Assembly (NCBI RefSeq): GCF_000003815.2
Contig: NC_049988.1
Location: forward strand, 20,407,166-20,452,503
Length of the DNA: 45,338 bases
Reading direction: 5' to 3'
DNA from: Branchiostoma floridae
Lineage: Eukaryota > Chordata > Leptocardii > Amphioxiformes > Branchiostomatidae
Shown here: piece after piece, positions 20,882 to 33,191 of the stretch
Layout of the letters: each line of letters begins with the position of its first letter
Numbering within the stretch: the first letter of the stretch is position 1
Made by a program: the position numbers and the translations under genes
Notes under the pieces: model-generated
The model's database searches: none
Told to the model about the DNA's origin: nothing
The model's input: the letters and a program-made list of their open reading frames with translations, nothing else

Positions 20882-21617
20882 AATACAGAGCAGTGCAGTC
20901 TTTTTCATGACATAAGGATACCCAGACTACAGGACAGGGCTGTTTAATGACATTTTGTTTAGATCTTGGGTTTTACTGAATGCTGTACATAGTGCAATAG
21001 GTTTACTAGATACTTTTGTACAAATTTAACAGAGAAAAATCCTTTTTTTTCTTATAGAACTACTGAACTAATGCTCCGTGTTTTAATATCTAACTTAAGT
21101 TTGTATTATTTTTACTTGAATAGAAGACGTTTCACAAACTTCAATCCTGTTAAAATACCTGCTGCTGAAGAAGTTCTTTTATGAAGTCTTTATGACTTTA
21201 TCATCATCTTTTATTCGTTTTCTATTGATTAAGCAAGTAAACCAAAATTTAGCATGTTTGTTGGTTTAAGGTTCATACTTATGTAAGATACCCAATTTTA
21301 CAATAAACCCATTATTAACTTCTTGGATGTTTCTGTTTCATAACCTGACCAAGGAACAGCTGTTTCCAACAAATTTAAAGCAGTTGGGTCATAGAACAGC
21401 TAATCACTACTACGTTACATAGCTGCTTATCTGACCAACCGACAAACATACAACAAAAATCTTCAAATCTCTTTATTGTAAATTGTGGCCGTATTTCCAC
21501 TACAAAATCAACTCCGAGGTTATCGGCACGTAAAACAGATTCTTTCTGCCAGGGTAACATTGGTCATATACATCTTAAGGTAAGCATCCTTAACAGATGA
21601 TGCTGATGGCACACTTA
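20882..21617. other. Intergenic region, genes 4-5
   Basis: 3' UTR-like sequence of gene 4 (GGACAGGGCTGTTTAATGAC at 20932) and the distal upstream motif of the next gene (GGCACGTAAAACAGATTCTT at 21525, followed by TCTGCCAGGG), which recurs upstream of the 45011 stub. No gene seen. Confidence 0.5.
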
Positions 21618-21695
21618 CTGCTACATTATGTGGGTAATTAGTGTAAGTCTTGGCTACCTACCCTTTGACCCCCTGTTTATGACATCATCATCAAC
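21618..21695 (+). promoter_or_regulatory. Conserved upstream block of gene 5
   Basis: CTGCTACATTATGTGGGTAA then CCCTTTGACC (21660-21669). The second half of the everted pair is lost (CCCTGTTTATGAC), making this the weakest copy of that motif. Confidence 0.5.
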
Positions 21696-24556
21696 ATGGC
21701 CGCTGCACACCAAAAACCCCACGTCAGCGCAGTTCGTCCTCGTTCCTACCAAGACGAGAGCTATCTGCACGGGTTTCTTGGAACTGTGGGCGACTTGCAG
21801 ATGGCTGGGGCATTTCAGGATGTCGTCCTTGAATTCGAGGGCCGGCGGTTTCCCTGCCATCGGCTTGTTCTGTCCGCGGCCAGCCCCTACTTCAGGGCCA
21901 TGTTTACAAGTGACATGGTGGAACGTCGTCAGAAGACGGTTGTTTTACAGGTAGGGTTGGTGTGATGTGTATTGAAAAATAGTAAAACAGGGAACTTCCA
22001 TAGGCTAAACAGGGGGAACTCATTGTTTACCCCAGCCAACGAGAGTTGCTTTCTTTTGATGTTTGCATTTGCTTCGCCCCCCTCCCCACTTTGATACTGT
22101 TTAGGGGCTAAGGGTTGAACTGCTGATTTTTATGTTCTTCCTCTAATATTCTTCTTATTCTTCTTTAATTTTTGTGGATGCCTCTGAAACATTCTGTGAT
22201 CTAAATAAAATACAACACTATTCTGTATTGCCATCTGTCCCTCGGGTGATATGAAATACCCCTTGCTGTACTATACTAGTACATTCATGCTGTGTGTTTG
22301 AACATTGTCATAATGTTGTATTATCCTGCAGGGTTTGGATGCAGGCGTGTTTGAGGAGATCCTGAGTTACATCTACTCGGGAACACTCCATGTGTCCCTG
22401 GACAAAGTGCAGCCCCTATATCAGGCAGCCGACCTCCTCCAACTGGACTATGTGAGAGACACCTGCAGCAGCTACATGGCCATGAACGTGGAGCGCTCCA
22501 ACTGTGTGGACCTGTACAAATTTGCTGATGTCTTCTCTGTAGATATTGTGCAAAAAGCTTGTCTGCAGTTGATCCATAGAAACTTTGTTGAGGTGGGTTT
22601 GATATGTTCATGGTGAACCTTTCATGGTAGATCACTTCAGTTTATGACTTATAGAAGGGTTGTTGGAATCTGTCATGAAATTCTAGAAGAATATGTTTGA
22701 GACTTTGAGTGTTAAAAACTCATTGTAAATGTTTCTGCAGGCTGTACCATTTGTTGTAAAAGTTTTTTTTTTATTTAGGGGATGTCGTGTACAATATTAT
22801 ACTATAAGCTGTTCTCTGAAAACTATAAAAGAATATAAGGATAGCAAGACCCACTTTTCAAATTCAGTGGTGATTTTTTTCAGTTTAACCGAGGAGGTTA
22901 TGACCATCCCTTACCAATCAACAGTCCGCAGTACCATACGTGTACATGTGCTCTGCACCTCCACAGGTTGCCTCCAGTGAAGAGTTCTGCAGCCTGAGTT
23001 TGAATCAGCTGACTGAGATCATCAGCCATGATGAGCTGGATGTTAAAGAGGAGACGACAGTGTGGGAGGCTGTGGTGAGATGGGTGCAGCACAGCAGGGA
23101 GGACAGGTGGGTGTCAGTGTTTTCTAGTTGAGTATTTTGCTTTTGATGTACATTTAGCATGTAAAATGTAAAAAGAAGATTATGAAATTGTTTAGAAGCT
23201 GATGTATCACTAAAAAATCAGCTGAACCAACCTCTACCCTGTACCCTATAGACTGCAGCACCTACCCAGCATCCTCCCTCATATCCGCTTCAACCTGATG
23301 ACCTCAGATGACACGGCAGCCATCTTGGATCACCGCCTGGTTAGGGAGGATCCTGGGAGTTCTGAGGTCATCAGGAATCAGATACAGAAGGGGAGTCCCA
23401 ACCTGAAGCCGAGGCTCGGGATGACTACAGAAATGGCTATTCTGTACCCTAGGTCAGCATATACTTATACGTTTGATGTGAATAATCACTGCACCATATA
23501 TTTTCTTATGTTACACATTTCCACTGTGTCAGTCATGTAATTGTCCTTACATCTAATTGAATTTTTTTTCAAGAGGCTACAGGTTTGATAGATGACACTA
23601 GTACAGGCTCTGATTTTGGCCTTATTCCTGTAAAAAGTTTTTTTACTGTTTTGTTTTTTTACAGTTCACGGTTTGGAAGCTCCAAAAGACTCCTCTTCAT
23701 GAACCCTCAGGAAGAAAAGTTCATCAGATGCAGGTACAGTCAAGATGACATGCCTGATTTCTCTGCTATGACAGTCACCAGTGAAAACGACATCTACATG
23801 CTGCAAACTGAAGAATTAGAGGAAGAGAATCAACTGTCCCTGTTTAAGTACAACCATGCAGAAAACGTGTGTGAACCAGCAGGTGTGTCCTCTATATCTA
23901 AGGGACCAGAAGATGACTTGTGCTGCCATTGGTATTACCTGTATGAAGTTGATCGCATTTTGTACTACATTTTGTTTAATCCTGAAGCAGACAGACCATT
24001 GGTGCAGGTGAGAAAGTACAACCAGAACACAAACCAGTGGCAGGAGTGTTCACAGCTGCAACTTCCTGATAATATTTGGAACAGTGCAGTATTGCCCTGC
24101 GGTCCAAACCTGTATTTCCTCTCAACCAAGGAAATATATCGCTACGATCCAAGCGAGGACAAGTGGTGCAGGCGAACACCACTGTGGACCTTGAATGAAT
24201 TCGATACAGCCGTTGCCATGGGAACTGAGATTTTTTGCACAGATATTTCATTTAAACAGACTATTGTGTATGATACAGAGGCAGACAGCTGGCAAAAACT
24301 GCAAGGCTGGCCAATCCCAGACATCTTTGCTGTTCATGGTCTTCCAATTTTATTCGTACTGGAGAACCAGTTGCACATATTGTTAACCTGTATTAGCAAC
24401 TCCGGGGAACAATACGTATATCTCATATATGTTTATGACAGGTCTACTGATGCCTGGAGAGAGTTGAAGGCAAATCTGCCTAATAGGGAGTATTATGCAT
24501 GTGGTTCTTTTTCCCCTGTGGCACGTATGTACCTACCATATCTAAAGGGGACATGA
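21696..24556 (+). CDS. Kelch-like protein, array gene 5
   Basis: Exons 21696-21950, 22332-22592, 22967-23106, 23252-23452, 23665-24556; 582 aa. BTB differs from the array consensus at LEFEGRR and at SDMVERRQ; the hydrophobic-X-Glu triplet for Cul3 contact is kept (M-V-E). Exon 2 starts GLDAGVFEEIL, whereas the others have [11 protein letters not shown]. Exon 4 is the shortest in the array (201 bp), and the first residues of exon 5 are unusual (SRFGSSKRLLFMNP). Blade cores are [10 protein letters not shown], where the usual Trp is Cys, then KYNQNTNQWQE, RYDPSEDKW and VYDTEADSWQK. The Trp-to-Cys change in blade 1 may weaken that blade. The intron-1 DR1 motif is degenerate (GGGGCTAAGGGTTG near 22103). 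Confidence 0.87.
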
Positions 24557-25409
24557 AGTACATCACTTCATACGCTTTCCAGTATTGATGTGCAGGATAA
24601 AAACACAGAGAGTACTAGACAGGACTGATAGATATTGGCTTTTGTGGAATGCTGAACAATGGGAATTAGATGTACTTTAAGAGTTAAGAAGAGTTACAGA
24701 TTAAAATGCGTTCTTCTTTCATATAGAGAGGGGCATATTTCCATAAAACAACTAATTTGTGTCTAAAAGTCTAACAGCAGTAATTACAAGACACCATTAC
24801 CCCTAGTGCCTTTACACTTAGTATACTGGCATTCATACTAATGTTTTGGTGACTAAGGGAGAATGGGAGACCCAATATAATAAAGTAACTAGTGTGTCAC
24901 ACAGGCGAAGATGCCACAATCTTTATGAAAAATTTACAATATAATTCTACTTGTATATTACATACATTAATTTTGTTTCCAGTGATTAATATTGTATTAG
25001 TTACTCACTTTTACACAGTGAATTAGAGAGTTATGCATATTAGATTAAAACCAGTTTAAATAGATGAATCTCCATATTACATCTAAGTGTTATATTTTTA
25101 CCATATAAATATTTACTAATTGAAAGAAATAGCCATCGTTTTCTATGGTACTGTTATGTCTATAGCGCTATTGTATTTTCAAGAAGATAGCAGGTAAAGC
25201 ATTTTTCTACATCCAGACCTGCTAACTTACTAAACATAGTTGAAACTCATTGTAACTCGTACAGGGCATATTTTTTATTCGAAACCAAAACTTAAATGAA
25301 TGGCACAGAAAAAAAGCAGAACCTTTCCGCCAGCGGTATAAATATCGATATCGGTTTTCTATGTCTTACCGTTGGCGTCCTCCAACTCAAAGAATGCGCC
25401 TTTACCGCG
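24557..25409. other. Intergenic region, genes 5-6
   Basis: 3' UTR of gene 5 (TTGATGTGCAGGATAAAAAC at 24585), a degenerate end motif ATATAAATATTTAC near 25104, and upstream sequence of gene 6 with AATATCGATATCGG (25341-25354), which recurs upstream of the 45011 stub. No other gene. Confidence 0.5.
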
Positions 25410-25466
25410 ACATTATGTGGGTAATCAGTAGAGGTTTGACCTTGAGGTCATGCATTCGTCATCAAC
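25410..25466 (+). promoter_or_regulatory. Conserved upstream block of gene 6
   Basis: ACATTATGTGGGTAATCAGT followed by TTTGACCTTGAGGTCA (25435-25450), an everted TGACCT/AGGTCA pair, then CATCAACATGG. Confidence 0.55.
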
Positions 25467-28220
25467 ATGGCCGCCGCAAACCGAGAACTCCACGTCAGCG
25501 CAGTTCGTCCTCGTTCCTACCAAGACGAGAGCTACCTGCACGGGTTTCTTGGAACTGTGGGTGACTTACAGAAGGCTGGGGTACTGCAGGATGTCGTCCT
25601 TGAAGTCGAGGGCCGGCGGTTTCCCTGCCATCGGCTTGTTCTGTCCGCGGCCAGCCCCTACTTCAGGGCCATGTTTACAAGTGACATGGCGGAAAGTCGT
25701 CAGAAGACGGTTGTTTTACAGGTAGCGTTGGCAACACGTGTGATTAAAATAGAGCGAAACAATGACCGTTTAAATGTGCTGTGTATCCTAGAGAACACAT
25801 AAAACAATTGAAACTATTGGCTTTTAAAAACCAACATATGTTTAACTTCCCTTCGATGTACCCCTCGTTATGCCCCCCTCCCCACTTACTGACCTCATTG
25901 GTATCTAGGGGTTATAGGTCAACTTTACGAGCCACACATAATCATTATGAGCATCCATTTGAACTATAACAGAATGCTATCAGAAACATACCACTATATG
26001 TTCAAATAAAGATTATGTACATGAAATGAAAGAATGTGATGAAATTTGACAGTCCTATAACTAAGAATTTCTGATATATGTATATACTAGTAACGGTATA
26101 TCCTGCTAATTATAGCATACGTTGAACAATTTTATGTTACATTGTTTTGTAGGGATTGGATGCAGGCATGTTAAGGGAGATCCTGAGTTACATCTACTCG
26201 GGAACCCTCCATGTGTCCCTGGACAAAGTGCAGCCCCTGTACCAGGCAGCCGACCTCCTCCAACTGGACTATGTGAGAGACAGCTGCAGCAGCTACATGG
26301 CCATGAGCGTGGAGCGATCCACCTGTGTGGACCTGTACAAGTTTGCTGATGTCTTTTCTGTTGAAAATGTCCGAAAAGCTTGTCAGAAGTGGATTGCCAG
26401 GCACTTTACTGAGGTTAGAATTGTGCTAAAATGATTAAAGCAGAAGGTTTGGTGTGAAATGTTTAATATACAGTGAATACAGCGGTGGTTATATGTTCGC
26501 GGATTTCACGGTGCCTGTTTCACGGCTGAGCTTTCATGAATAAACAAAGGTTCAAACAAAATGTACATGCACTCTGCACTTCCTTGTAGGTTGCCTCCAG
26601 TGAGTTCTGCAGCCTGAGCGTAAACAACTTAATTGAGATCATCAGCCACGATGAGCTGGATGTTAAAGAGGAGACAACAGTGTGGAAGGCTGTGGTGAGA
26701 TGGGTGCAGCACAGAAGAAAGGACAGGTGGGTATTAGTGTTCTGTTGGTCAATGTCATGGTTTTAACATGTAATACCAAATAAATGTTTTAAAATGCAAG
26801 AAGATAGTGAAACATATTTGATCAAGAGTCTTCCGTGTTACTAAGAGATGGACTGCACCACCCCTACCATGAACCCTACAGAATGCATCACCTACCCACC
26901 ATCCTCTCTCACATCCGCTTCAACCTGCTGACCTCAGACGACACGGCAGCCATTTTGGAACACCCCCTGGTCAGGGAGGATCCTGGGAGCTGTGAGGTCA
27001 TCAAGAATGTGGTAAAGAAAGGGAACCCTAACCTGAAACCGAGGCTTGGGATGACTACAGAAATGGTTCTGCTGCTGAATCAAACCCCGGGGTAAGTGTT
27101 TGACTTTGTAAATAGTGAAGAATCCTTACACAGTATCATTTCACGTGTTTTGCAATAGATATACCATTTATTCATTCAGAACTATATATATTTAAGGACA
27201 TTTATTAAGAGACCACAAGATAAGATTGGACAGAACAATACATTTCAACCTCATGTTTACTCTTATAGAACGTAAGAGTTTCTAGTTCAGTTTTATGTAC
27301 ATTTATTGATGTAATTTTTCTTCTCTAGTCACAACGAGGTCCTGTTCATGAACCCTCAGGAAGGGAAGTACATCAGCTGCAGCTACAAGTATGAAGATCT
27401 CCCTGAAGAGTCTTCAGTCGAGACAGTCACCACCGATAACGATATATATATCATGGAAATAAAATACTTAGAAGATGAGAAAAAGCTGTCCCTGTTAAAG
27501 TACAATCATGCAGAAAATGTGTGGGAACCTGCAGATGTGCCCTCAATTTCTATGGAACTGGAACATGATTCAAGCTGCCACATTTCTGAAATTGATGGGA
27601 CTTTGTATTACCTTCCTATTGATGAAGATAGCTCTGTCTTGCGGATGAGTAAGTGGGACCAACACACGAAACAGTGGCTGGAGTGTTCGTCGCTACAATT
27701 TGAGGAATTTACATTTACGTATACATTCGAGAATCGCAATTCACTCTCTTTTACATTGTCCTGCGGTTCACACCTCTATTTCCTGACGAATGAGGAAATG
27801 CATCGCTACGACCCGAGCCAGGACCGGTGGAGCAAGCGGACCCCACCGATCGACATTCCTAACATCTGTACAGCTGTTGCCATGGGAACGGAGATTTTCT
27901 GCACAGATGTAGACTTCACCCAGACCATGGTGTACGACACAGAGTCAGACTGCTGGCACAAACTGCAAGGCCCAGAAAACCCTGATGTTGCTGATAATCG
28001 TAGTCCCTCTTTTTTCGTCTTGGGGAACCAGCTGCACGTATTGTTAATCTGTGTTGAAAGACCAATCATGCTCCGTGAAGGGCATCTGGTATATGTTTAT
28101 GACAGGTCTGCAGATGCCTGGAGAGACCTGAAGGCCACTCTGCCTAATAGGAGATATGATAATGATGGTCCTCATTGGCCTGTGGCACGTATATACCTGC
28201 CATATCTTAAGGGGGCATAA
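25467..28220 (+). CDS. Kelch-like protein, array gene 6
   Basis: Exons 25467-25721, 26153-26413, 26590-26726, 26882-27091, 27329-28220; 584 aa. The start peptide is [10 protein letters not shown], with the GVLQ variant at residues 38-41. Exon 3 lacks one codon (ASSEFC, where most copies have ASSEEFC), has [11 protein letters not shown], and has an unusual acceptor TTCCTTGTAG. Exon 2 ends [10 protein letters not shown]. The Kelch part has a long acidic blade-1 insert ([12 protein letters not shown]) and a longer segment between blades 2 and 3 rich in Phe and Thr (about 27700-27755). Blade cores are [32 protein letters not shown] and [11 protein letters not shown]. All junction phases are kept, so the copy should be functional. 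Confidence 0.87.
25866..25926 (+). promoter_or_regulatory. Conserved intron-1 block with DR1-like motif (gene 6)
   Basis: TATGCCCCCCTCCCCACTTA then GGGTTATAGGTCA (25909-25921), one base off the usual form. Confidence 0.45.
26470..26535. repeat. Possible MITE fragment in intron 2 of gene 6
   Basis: ACAGCGGTGGTTATATGTTC followed by GCGGATTTCACGG resembles the CGCGGTGGTTTTA ends of the element in intron 2 of gene 3. Short and without visible borders. Confidence 0.3.
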
Positions 28221-29580
28221 AAACATAATTTCTCACGTTTTTTGTCGTTTGAGTGCAGGTTAAGGATGCATAGAGTGTCGGGCAGGGCTGATCAGCGACA
28301 TTTTGTTTAGATCTCTAGTTTTGCTTAATGTATCGGCAGTGGGATTTGTATTGCAGTGCTTGATTTAATACCTTAATGTAATTTTACAGAAATGCTTCCA
28401 TCATTTTTCTTATATGTCTTAAATCTAACAGCAATGATAACCAGGCTGACTGACATCCTAGTTAGTTGACCCTAGTGGTATTCGGTGAGGGTGAATGGGT
28501 GTAGGTGGATGCATGGGAGTCCAAGTAAGCTAAATATAACCAATACTTTATGTCCTTTATTGAACTTTTACCATTATATTACATATTATTCAAGTTACAT
28601 ACAGTTTTTTTATGCAGAATGTATGTGTTTATAGCGTGACAGGTATATTAGTTGGCATTAACGTTTGTAAACAAAGCCATGAGTAAAGTTAAGCACATTG
28701 GATTATATACATGTATTTCCAGATATGATTTTTATCCTTTTTGTTTAAATCTTAAACAATAAATATTTACTCGTAGAAAGAGAGCCGTCTTTTTGCTCTT
28801 TTCTGTACATGTCTTACGACTAATATTGCTTTGAAGAGGGTCATAAGTGAATTGTGTCATTATATCTTCAATGAAAACATCTTTTCGGAATTTTCTTAAA
28901 GTTGGAGGCCTTATCAGCATAACAAAATCACTACTTTATCACATTTATTGCATCTACTCTCGACAACAATGCAAAGACGTCATATCCAGTAACGTCACAA
29001 CAACAACAACAAAGATGAATTATCTTTTAAAAGAGAAACTGGCGTAAAATTGGGTCCTCTAGTGTTAGATGCCAGCAGGCCCAACATCTGATTACTACAT
29101 AGCATTAGATATCATTGTAAAATGTACTTTCTTACACATTATTTATGCGTGATCGTAGTTCGTAAATAAACTAGTGCGTTACACTACATGCCAAGGCCGT
29201 ATTTATTCTTCCGTGCACAACAGGGAGGTGAAAACTGTGGTGAATAGTAGAGGAATACATCAATATTTATACTGTTCAAGTTGAATCACAATGCTTCTTC
29301 GGCCGGCGTGAATTTGCGCCTTGATACTGTTACCGGGAAATGCCTTTGCGTTGCCTGCAATTCTATGACATCCGATGAGGTGTCAAATCGAAGTGGTTTT
29401 ATCGAAGAACGAGCCGGCAAACCTTTGGCCATTTTCAGATATTTTGTAGGTTTTACCCTTTACTTCAACATAATTCATTCTTTTAAATTGGTTATGCACC
29501 CTGTTATAAACTTCGAGGCGCCAAACCTCCTCACTTTGAGGTCCTTAACCATGTAAAGCCGATATGCGAAAAACGATGTA
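28221..29580. other. Intergenic region, genes 6-7
   Basis: 3' UTR of gene 6, an end motif at 28758, and the upstream block CCAGCAGGCCCAACATCTGA near 29070. An open frame of 91 codons at 29281-29556 has no domain I recognise and is probably chance. No other gene seen. Confidence 0.5.
28758..28763 (+). terminator. Putative polyadenylation signal, gene 6
   Basis: AATAAA within CTTAAACAATAAATATTTAC, about 540 bp after the stop, matching the end motif of the other copies. Confidence 0.5.
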
Positions 29581-29652
29581 CTGAGATCTTATGTGGGTAA
29601 TCAGAGTTTGTCTACTCAAACTTTGACCATAAGGTTAATCATCATCATCAAC
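29581..29652 (+). promoter_or_regulatory. Conserved upstream block of gene 7
   Basis: CTTATGTGGGTAATCAGAGT, then TTTGACCATAAGGTTA (29622-29637), a degenerate everted pair, then ATCATCATCATCAACATGG. Confidence 0.5.
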
Positions 29653-32600
29653 ATGGCTGCCGCAGACCAAGAACCCCACGTCAGCGCAGTTCGTCCTCGT
29701 TCCTACCAAGACGAGAGCTATCTGCACGGGTTTCTTGGTACTGTGGACGACTTACAAGAGACTGGGGTACTGCAGGATGTCGTCCTCGAAGTCGAGGGCC
29801 GGCGGTTTCCCTGCCATCGGCTTGTTCTGTCCGCGGCCAGCCCCTACTTCAGGGCCATGTTTACAAGTGACATGGCGGAAAGTCGTCAGAAGACCGTTGT
29901 TTTACAGGTAGGGTTGGCGTGACGTGTGGTTTGAATAGAGTGAAACAAAGAACGTTCAAATGTCTATGCATCCCAGAGAACACATAAAACAATTGAAACT
30001 CTTGGTTTATCAAAACCAACAAATGTTTAACTTTCCTTCGATGTGCCCCTAGCTATGCCCCCCCTCCCCACTCACTGACCTCATTGGTATTTAGGGGTTA
30101 AAGGTCAACTTTGCGGGCCACACATTATCATTAGGCCACAGCAAGTAAATTTTATGGATGACATCCTCTGCAGACTGCAAAATTAGTGCGATAGGGCGAA
30201 AAAAACAAGATGGGTGAAAAAAAAAACAAGATGGCTACATTTTCAAAAATGGGCACCATAAAGTTGTTATGAATGTTGTAACAGAAATAAGGGACAAAAC
30301 ATGGTATTAGAGCCAACAAGGCATTCATTCCTGTTTTTAAGACATGTACTGGTGTGGTAAAAGTGACACTAGTGTGGTAAACGGGCATCACCAACAAAGT
30401 TGGTAACCATACTCATGGCTTCCATATTTGTGTCACTTTTACAACTATCCAATAAGTTTCATTTCTACAACTACAGTCCTGGGTACCTCGCAAGTGTCAC
30501 TTCTGCAAGTACAATTATTAGGCTACAACAGAACATATTTCCTCATTTTGGTACTTTATCGTCATGTGGACCATTCCTGCAGAAGAAAAAAATTCTTGTT
30601 TTTTCTTCTGAAATCAGGCGAAAATTAATGCGCGCGCTGATGTCATCCATAAAATTTACTTGCTGTGGCCTTATGAGCATCTGTTTTAACTATAACAGAA
30701 TTACTACCAGAAACATATTACTGTATGTTCAAATAGTAGAAATTATGTAGATGTAATAAAAGAATGTGATGAAATTTGACAGTCCTATGAGAATTTGTGA
30801 TATATATTTCCCTGCTATATAACAGTTTATCCTGATAATGATTCACTGCTAGTATATGGCATACTAGTACATTGAACAATTTTATGTTATATTGTTTTTC
30901 AGGGCTTGGATGCAGGTATGTTTGGGGAGATCCTGAGTTACATCTACTCGGGAACCCTCCATGTGTCCCTGGACAAAGTGCAGCCCCTGTACCAGGCAGC
31001 CGACCTCCTTCAACTGGACTATGTGAGAGACACCTGCAGCAGCTACATGGCCATGAACGTGGAGCGCTCCAACTATCTGGACCTGTACAAGTTTGCTGAT
31101 GTCTTCTTTGTGGACAATGTCAGGAAGTGTTGTCTGCAGTCGATCGCCAAACACTTTACTGAGGTTAGCCTTTGCAATGAGGTTAAATATTGTCATATTA
31201 CTTTAACTTCTTTGGTCTACATTATGTGTCAGGCAAATGGTATTTATGTTGCACAAACTGCAATGGGGATTTAAAAAGATGAAATAAGAAATGAAGCTTG
31301 CAGTGAGGTATATATTTTGAGGAGAATACTCTGTAGCTCCAGCATAACAATAAAGTGTTGGCATTTTTTTTGGCAATTTTGTTGGTAATGGTTTTGTCAT
31401 AACTGATTTCTTCTGTGCCGTGTGCTTGCTTAGTAAATTAATTATACCGGCTATATTGGTATAGAATAAGAGTATTTGCTTTTTTTTCATGTAGCTTTAT
31501 ATATGTCAGATTAAGATCAAGTTTGATTCACACATTTCTGCAGTACATGTACACCCAGTACCTCCACAGGTTGCCTCCAGTGAGAAGTTCTACAGCCTGA
31601 GTGTGAATCAGCTGACTGAGATCATCAGCCACGATGAGCTGGATGTTAAAGAGGAGACAACAGTGTGGGAGGCTGTGGTGAGATGGGTGCAGCACAGCAG
31701 GGAGGACAGGTTGGTGTCAGTGTTCTATAGTTGGATATTGTGGTTTGAACATGATATCAAACATCTTTTACTGCAAAGCTGCTGTGTTACGAAGAAATCA
31801 GCTTTACCCACCCATGCCCTCTACCCAACAGACTGCACCACCTACCCAGCATCCTCCCTCACATCCGCTTCAACCTGCTGACCTCAGACGACATAGCAGC
31901 CATCTTGAATCACCCCCTAGTCAGGGAGGATCCTGGGAGTCCTGAGGTCATCAGCAATGTGACACAGAAAGGGAACCCCAAACTGAAACCGAGGCTTGGG
32001 ATGTTCACGGAAATGGCCCTGTTGAAGAATCGGGCCTGGGGGTTCGTATATACTTACTTGATTAGCTATGAAAAATCCTGGAACAATATCATTCCACATT
32101 TTGTCGGCCTAAAATGGATGTACTGTTAGTCTCTTCAGGATAAAGTGAAACTGTAATTTCCAACACAAGAAAATCTTCATCTTATTTCTACTTATACTGA
32201 AGAATGAGCTAAAAAAAATAAGGTATGATAGCACTGTGACTGTCCATATTGTGATTTCAGCCTCATCCTTATAGAAAGATATCGATTTCCAATCCAGCTT
32301 TATTAACAGTTATCTTTCCAATGTATTTTGTGATTCTCTAGATCCAATGAGTTCCTCTTCATGAACCCTCGGGAAGAGAAATACATCAGCTGCAGCTACG
32401 ATCTCCCCCGGTTCCAGGACATGACAGTCACCAGTGATAATGACATCTATATCCTGAAAACTACAAATAAGTTTCAACTGTCCCTGTTTAAATACAACCA
32501 TGAAGAGAACGTGTGGGAACAAGCAAGTGTATACTCTAATGTAAATAATACTACAGATGACATATGGGAGACACACTTTCATGCAGTTGATAGGGTTTTA

Positions 32601-33191
32601 TATTACTTTCCTGTTGAGGAAGATCGACCTTTGCTACAGATGATAAAGTTTAATCCGCACACGAACCAGTGGCAGGAATGTTCACAGCTGCAACTCAGCG
32701 AAACGATATTCCGCGGTGAAACAGTGTCCTGTGGTTCACACCTCTATTTCATCAGAAGAGAGGAATTGCATCGCTACGACCCAAGCCAGGACCGGTGGAA
32801 CGAGCTGACCCCATCAACCACCATGCTTGATGTCTTCACAGCCGTTGCCATGGGAACAGAGATTTTCTGCACAGATATGGGCTTCAGTCAGACTATTGTG
32901 TACGACACAGAGTCAGACACCTGGCAGAAACTGCAAGGCTGGCCGAACCCGGGTAACAGTGATGTTAATTACCGTCCAAGTCTTTTTGTAATGGAGAACC
33001 AGCTGCATATATTGTTGGAAGTTAACGACACTGTGGGACAAACGCCACCTGCATCAAACGATAATCTGGTATATGTGTATGACAGGTCTGCTGATGCCTG
33101 GAGAGGCTTGAAGGCCACTCTACCGAATAAGAGATATATTACACAGTTCCCAGTTGCACGTATGTACCTACCATATCTTAAGGATGTATAA
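29653..33191 (+). CDS. Kelch-like protein, array gene 7
   Basis: Exons 29653-29907, 30903-31163, 31570-31709, 31832-32041, 32342-33191; 571 aa, the shortest intact copy. BTB has VDDLQETGVLQ at residues 31-41, where others have VGDLQKAG. Exon 2 ends with FVDNVRKCCLQSIAKHFTE and has SNYLDLYKF, where most have STCVDLYKF. Exon 3 has a Tyr in place of the usual Cys (EKFYSLS). The exon-3 donor is GTTGGT, weaker than the usual GTGGGT. The Kelch exon has a shortened blade 1 and starts blade 2 late. Blade cores are [33 protein letters not shown] and VYDTESDTWQK. Intron 1 is lengthened by a 537-bp PIF/Harbinger-like element. Confidence 0.87.
30048..30112 (+). promoter_or_regulatory. Conserved intron-1 block with DR1-like motif (gene 7)
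   Basis: CCCCCTCCCCACTCACTGAC followed by GGGTTAAAGGTCA at 30095-30107, directly before the Harbinger-like insertion. Confidence 0.5.
30131..30673. mobile_element. Non-autonomous PIF/Harbinger-like element in gene 7 intron 1
   Basis: Element 30134-30670 (537 bp) with perfect 32-bp terminal inverted repeats (GGCCACAGCAAGTAAATTTT, then ATGGATGACATC) and a TTA duplication on each side (30131-30133, 30671-30673). A 3-bp TTA/TAA duplication is characteristic of PIF/Harbinger. The matching site in intron 1 of gene 6 (ATCATTATGAGCATCC near 25942) is empty, which confirms the borders. There is no transposase; plus-strand frames inside (for example 30400-30750) run past the element and look like chance. 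Confidence 0.88.

Noticed and set aside
29281-29556. 91-codon open frame upstream of gene 7
   Set aside because: No family resemblance; starts after several in-frame stops in AT-rich DNA. Probably chance.
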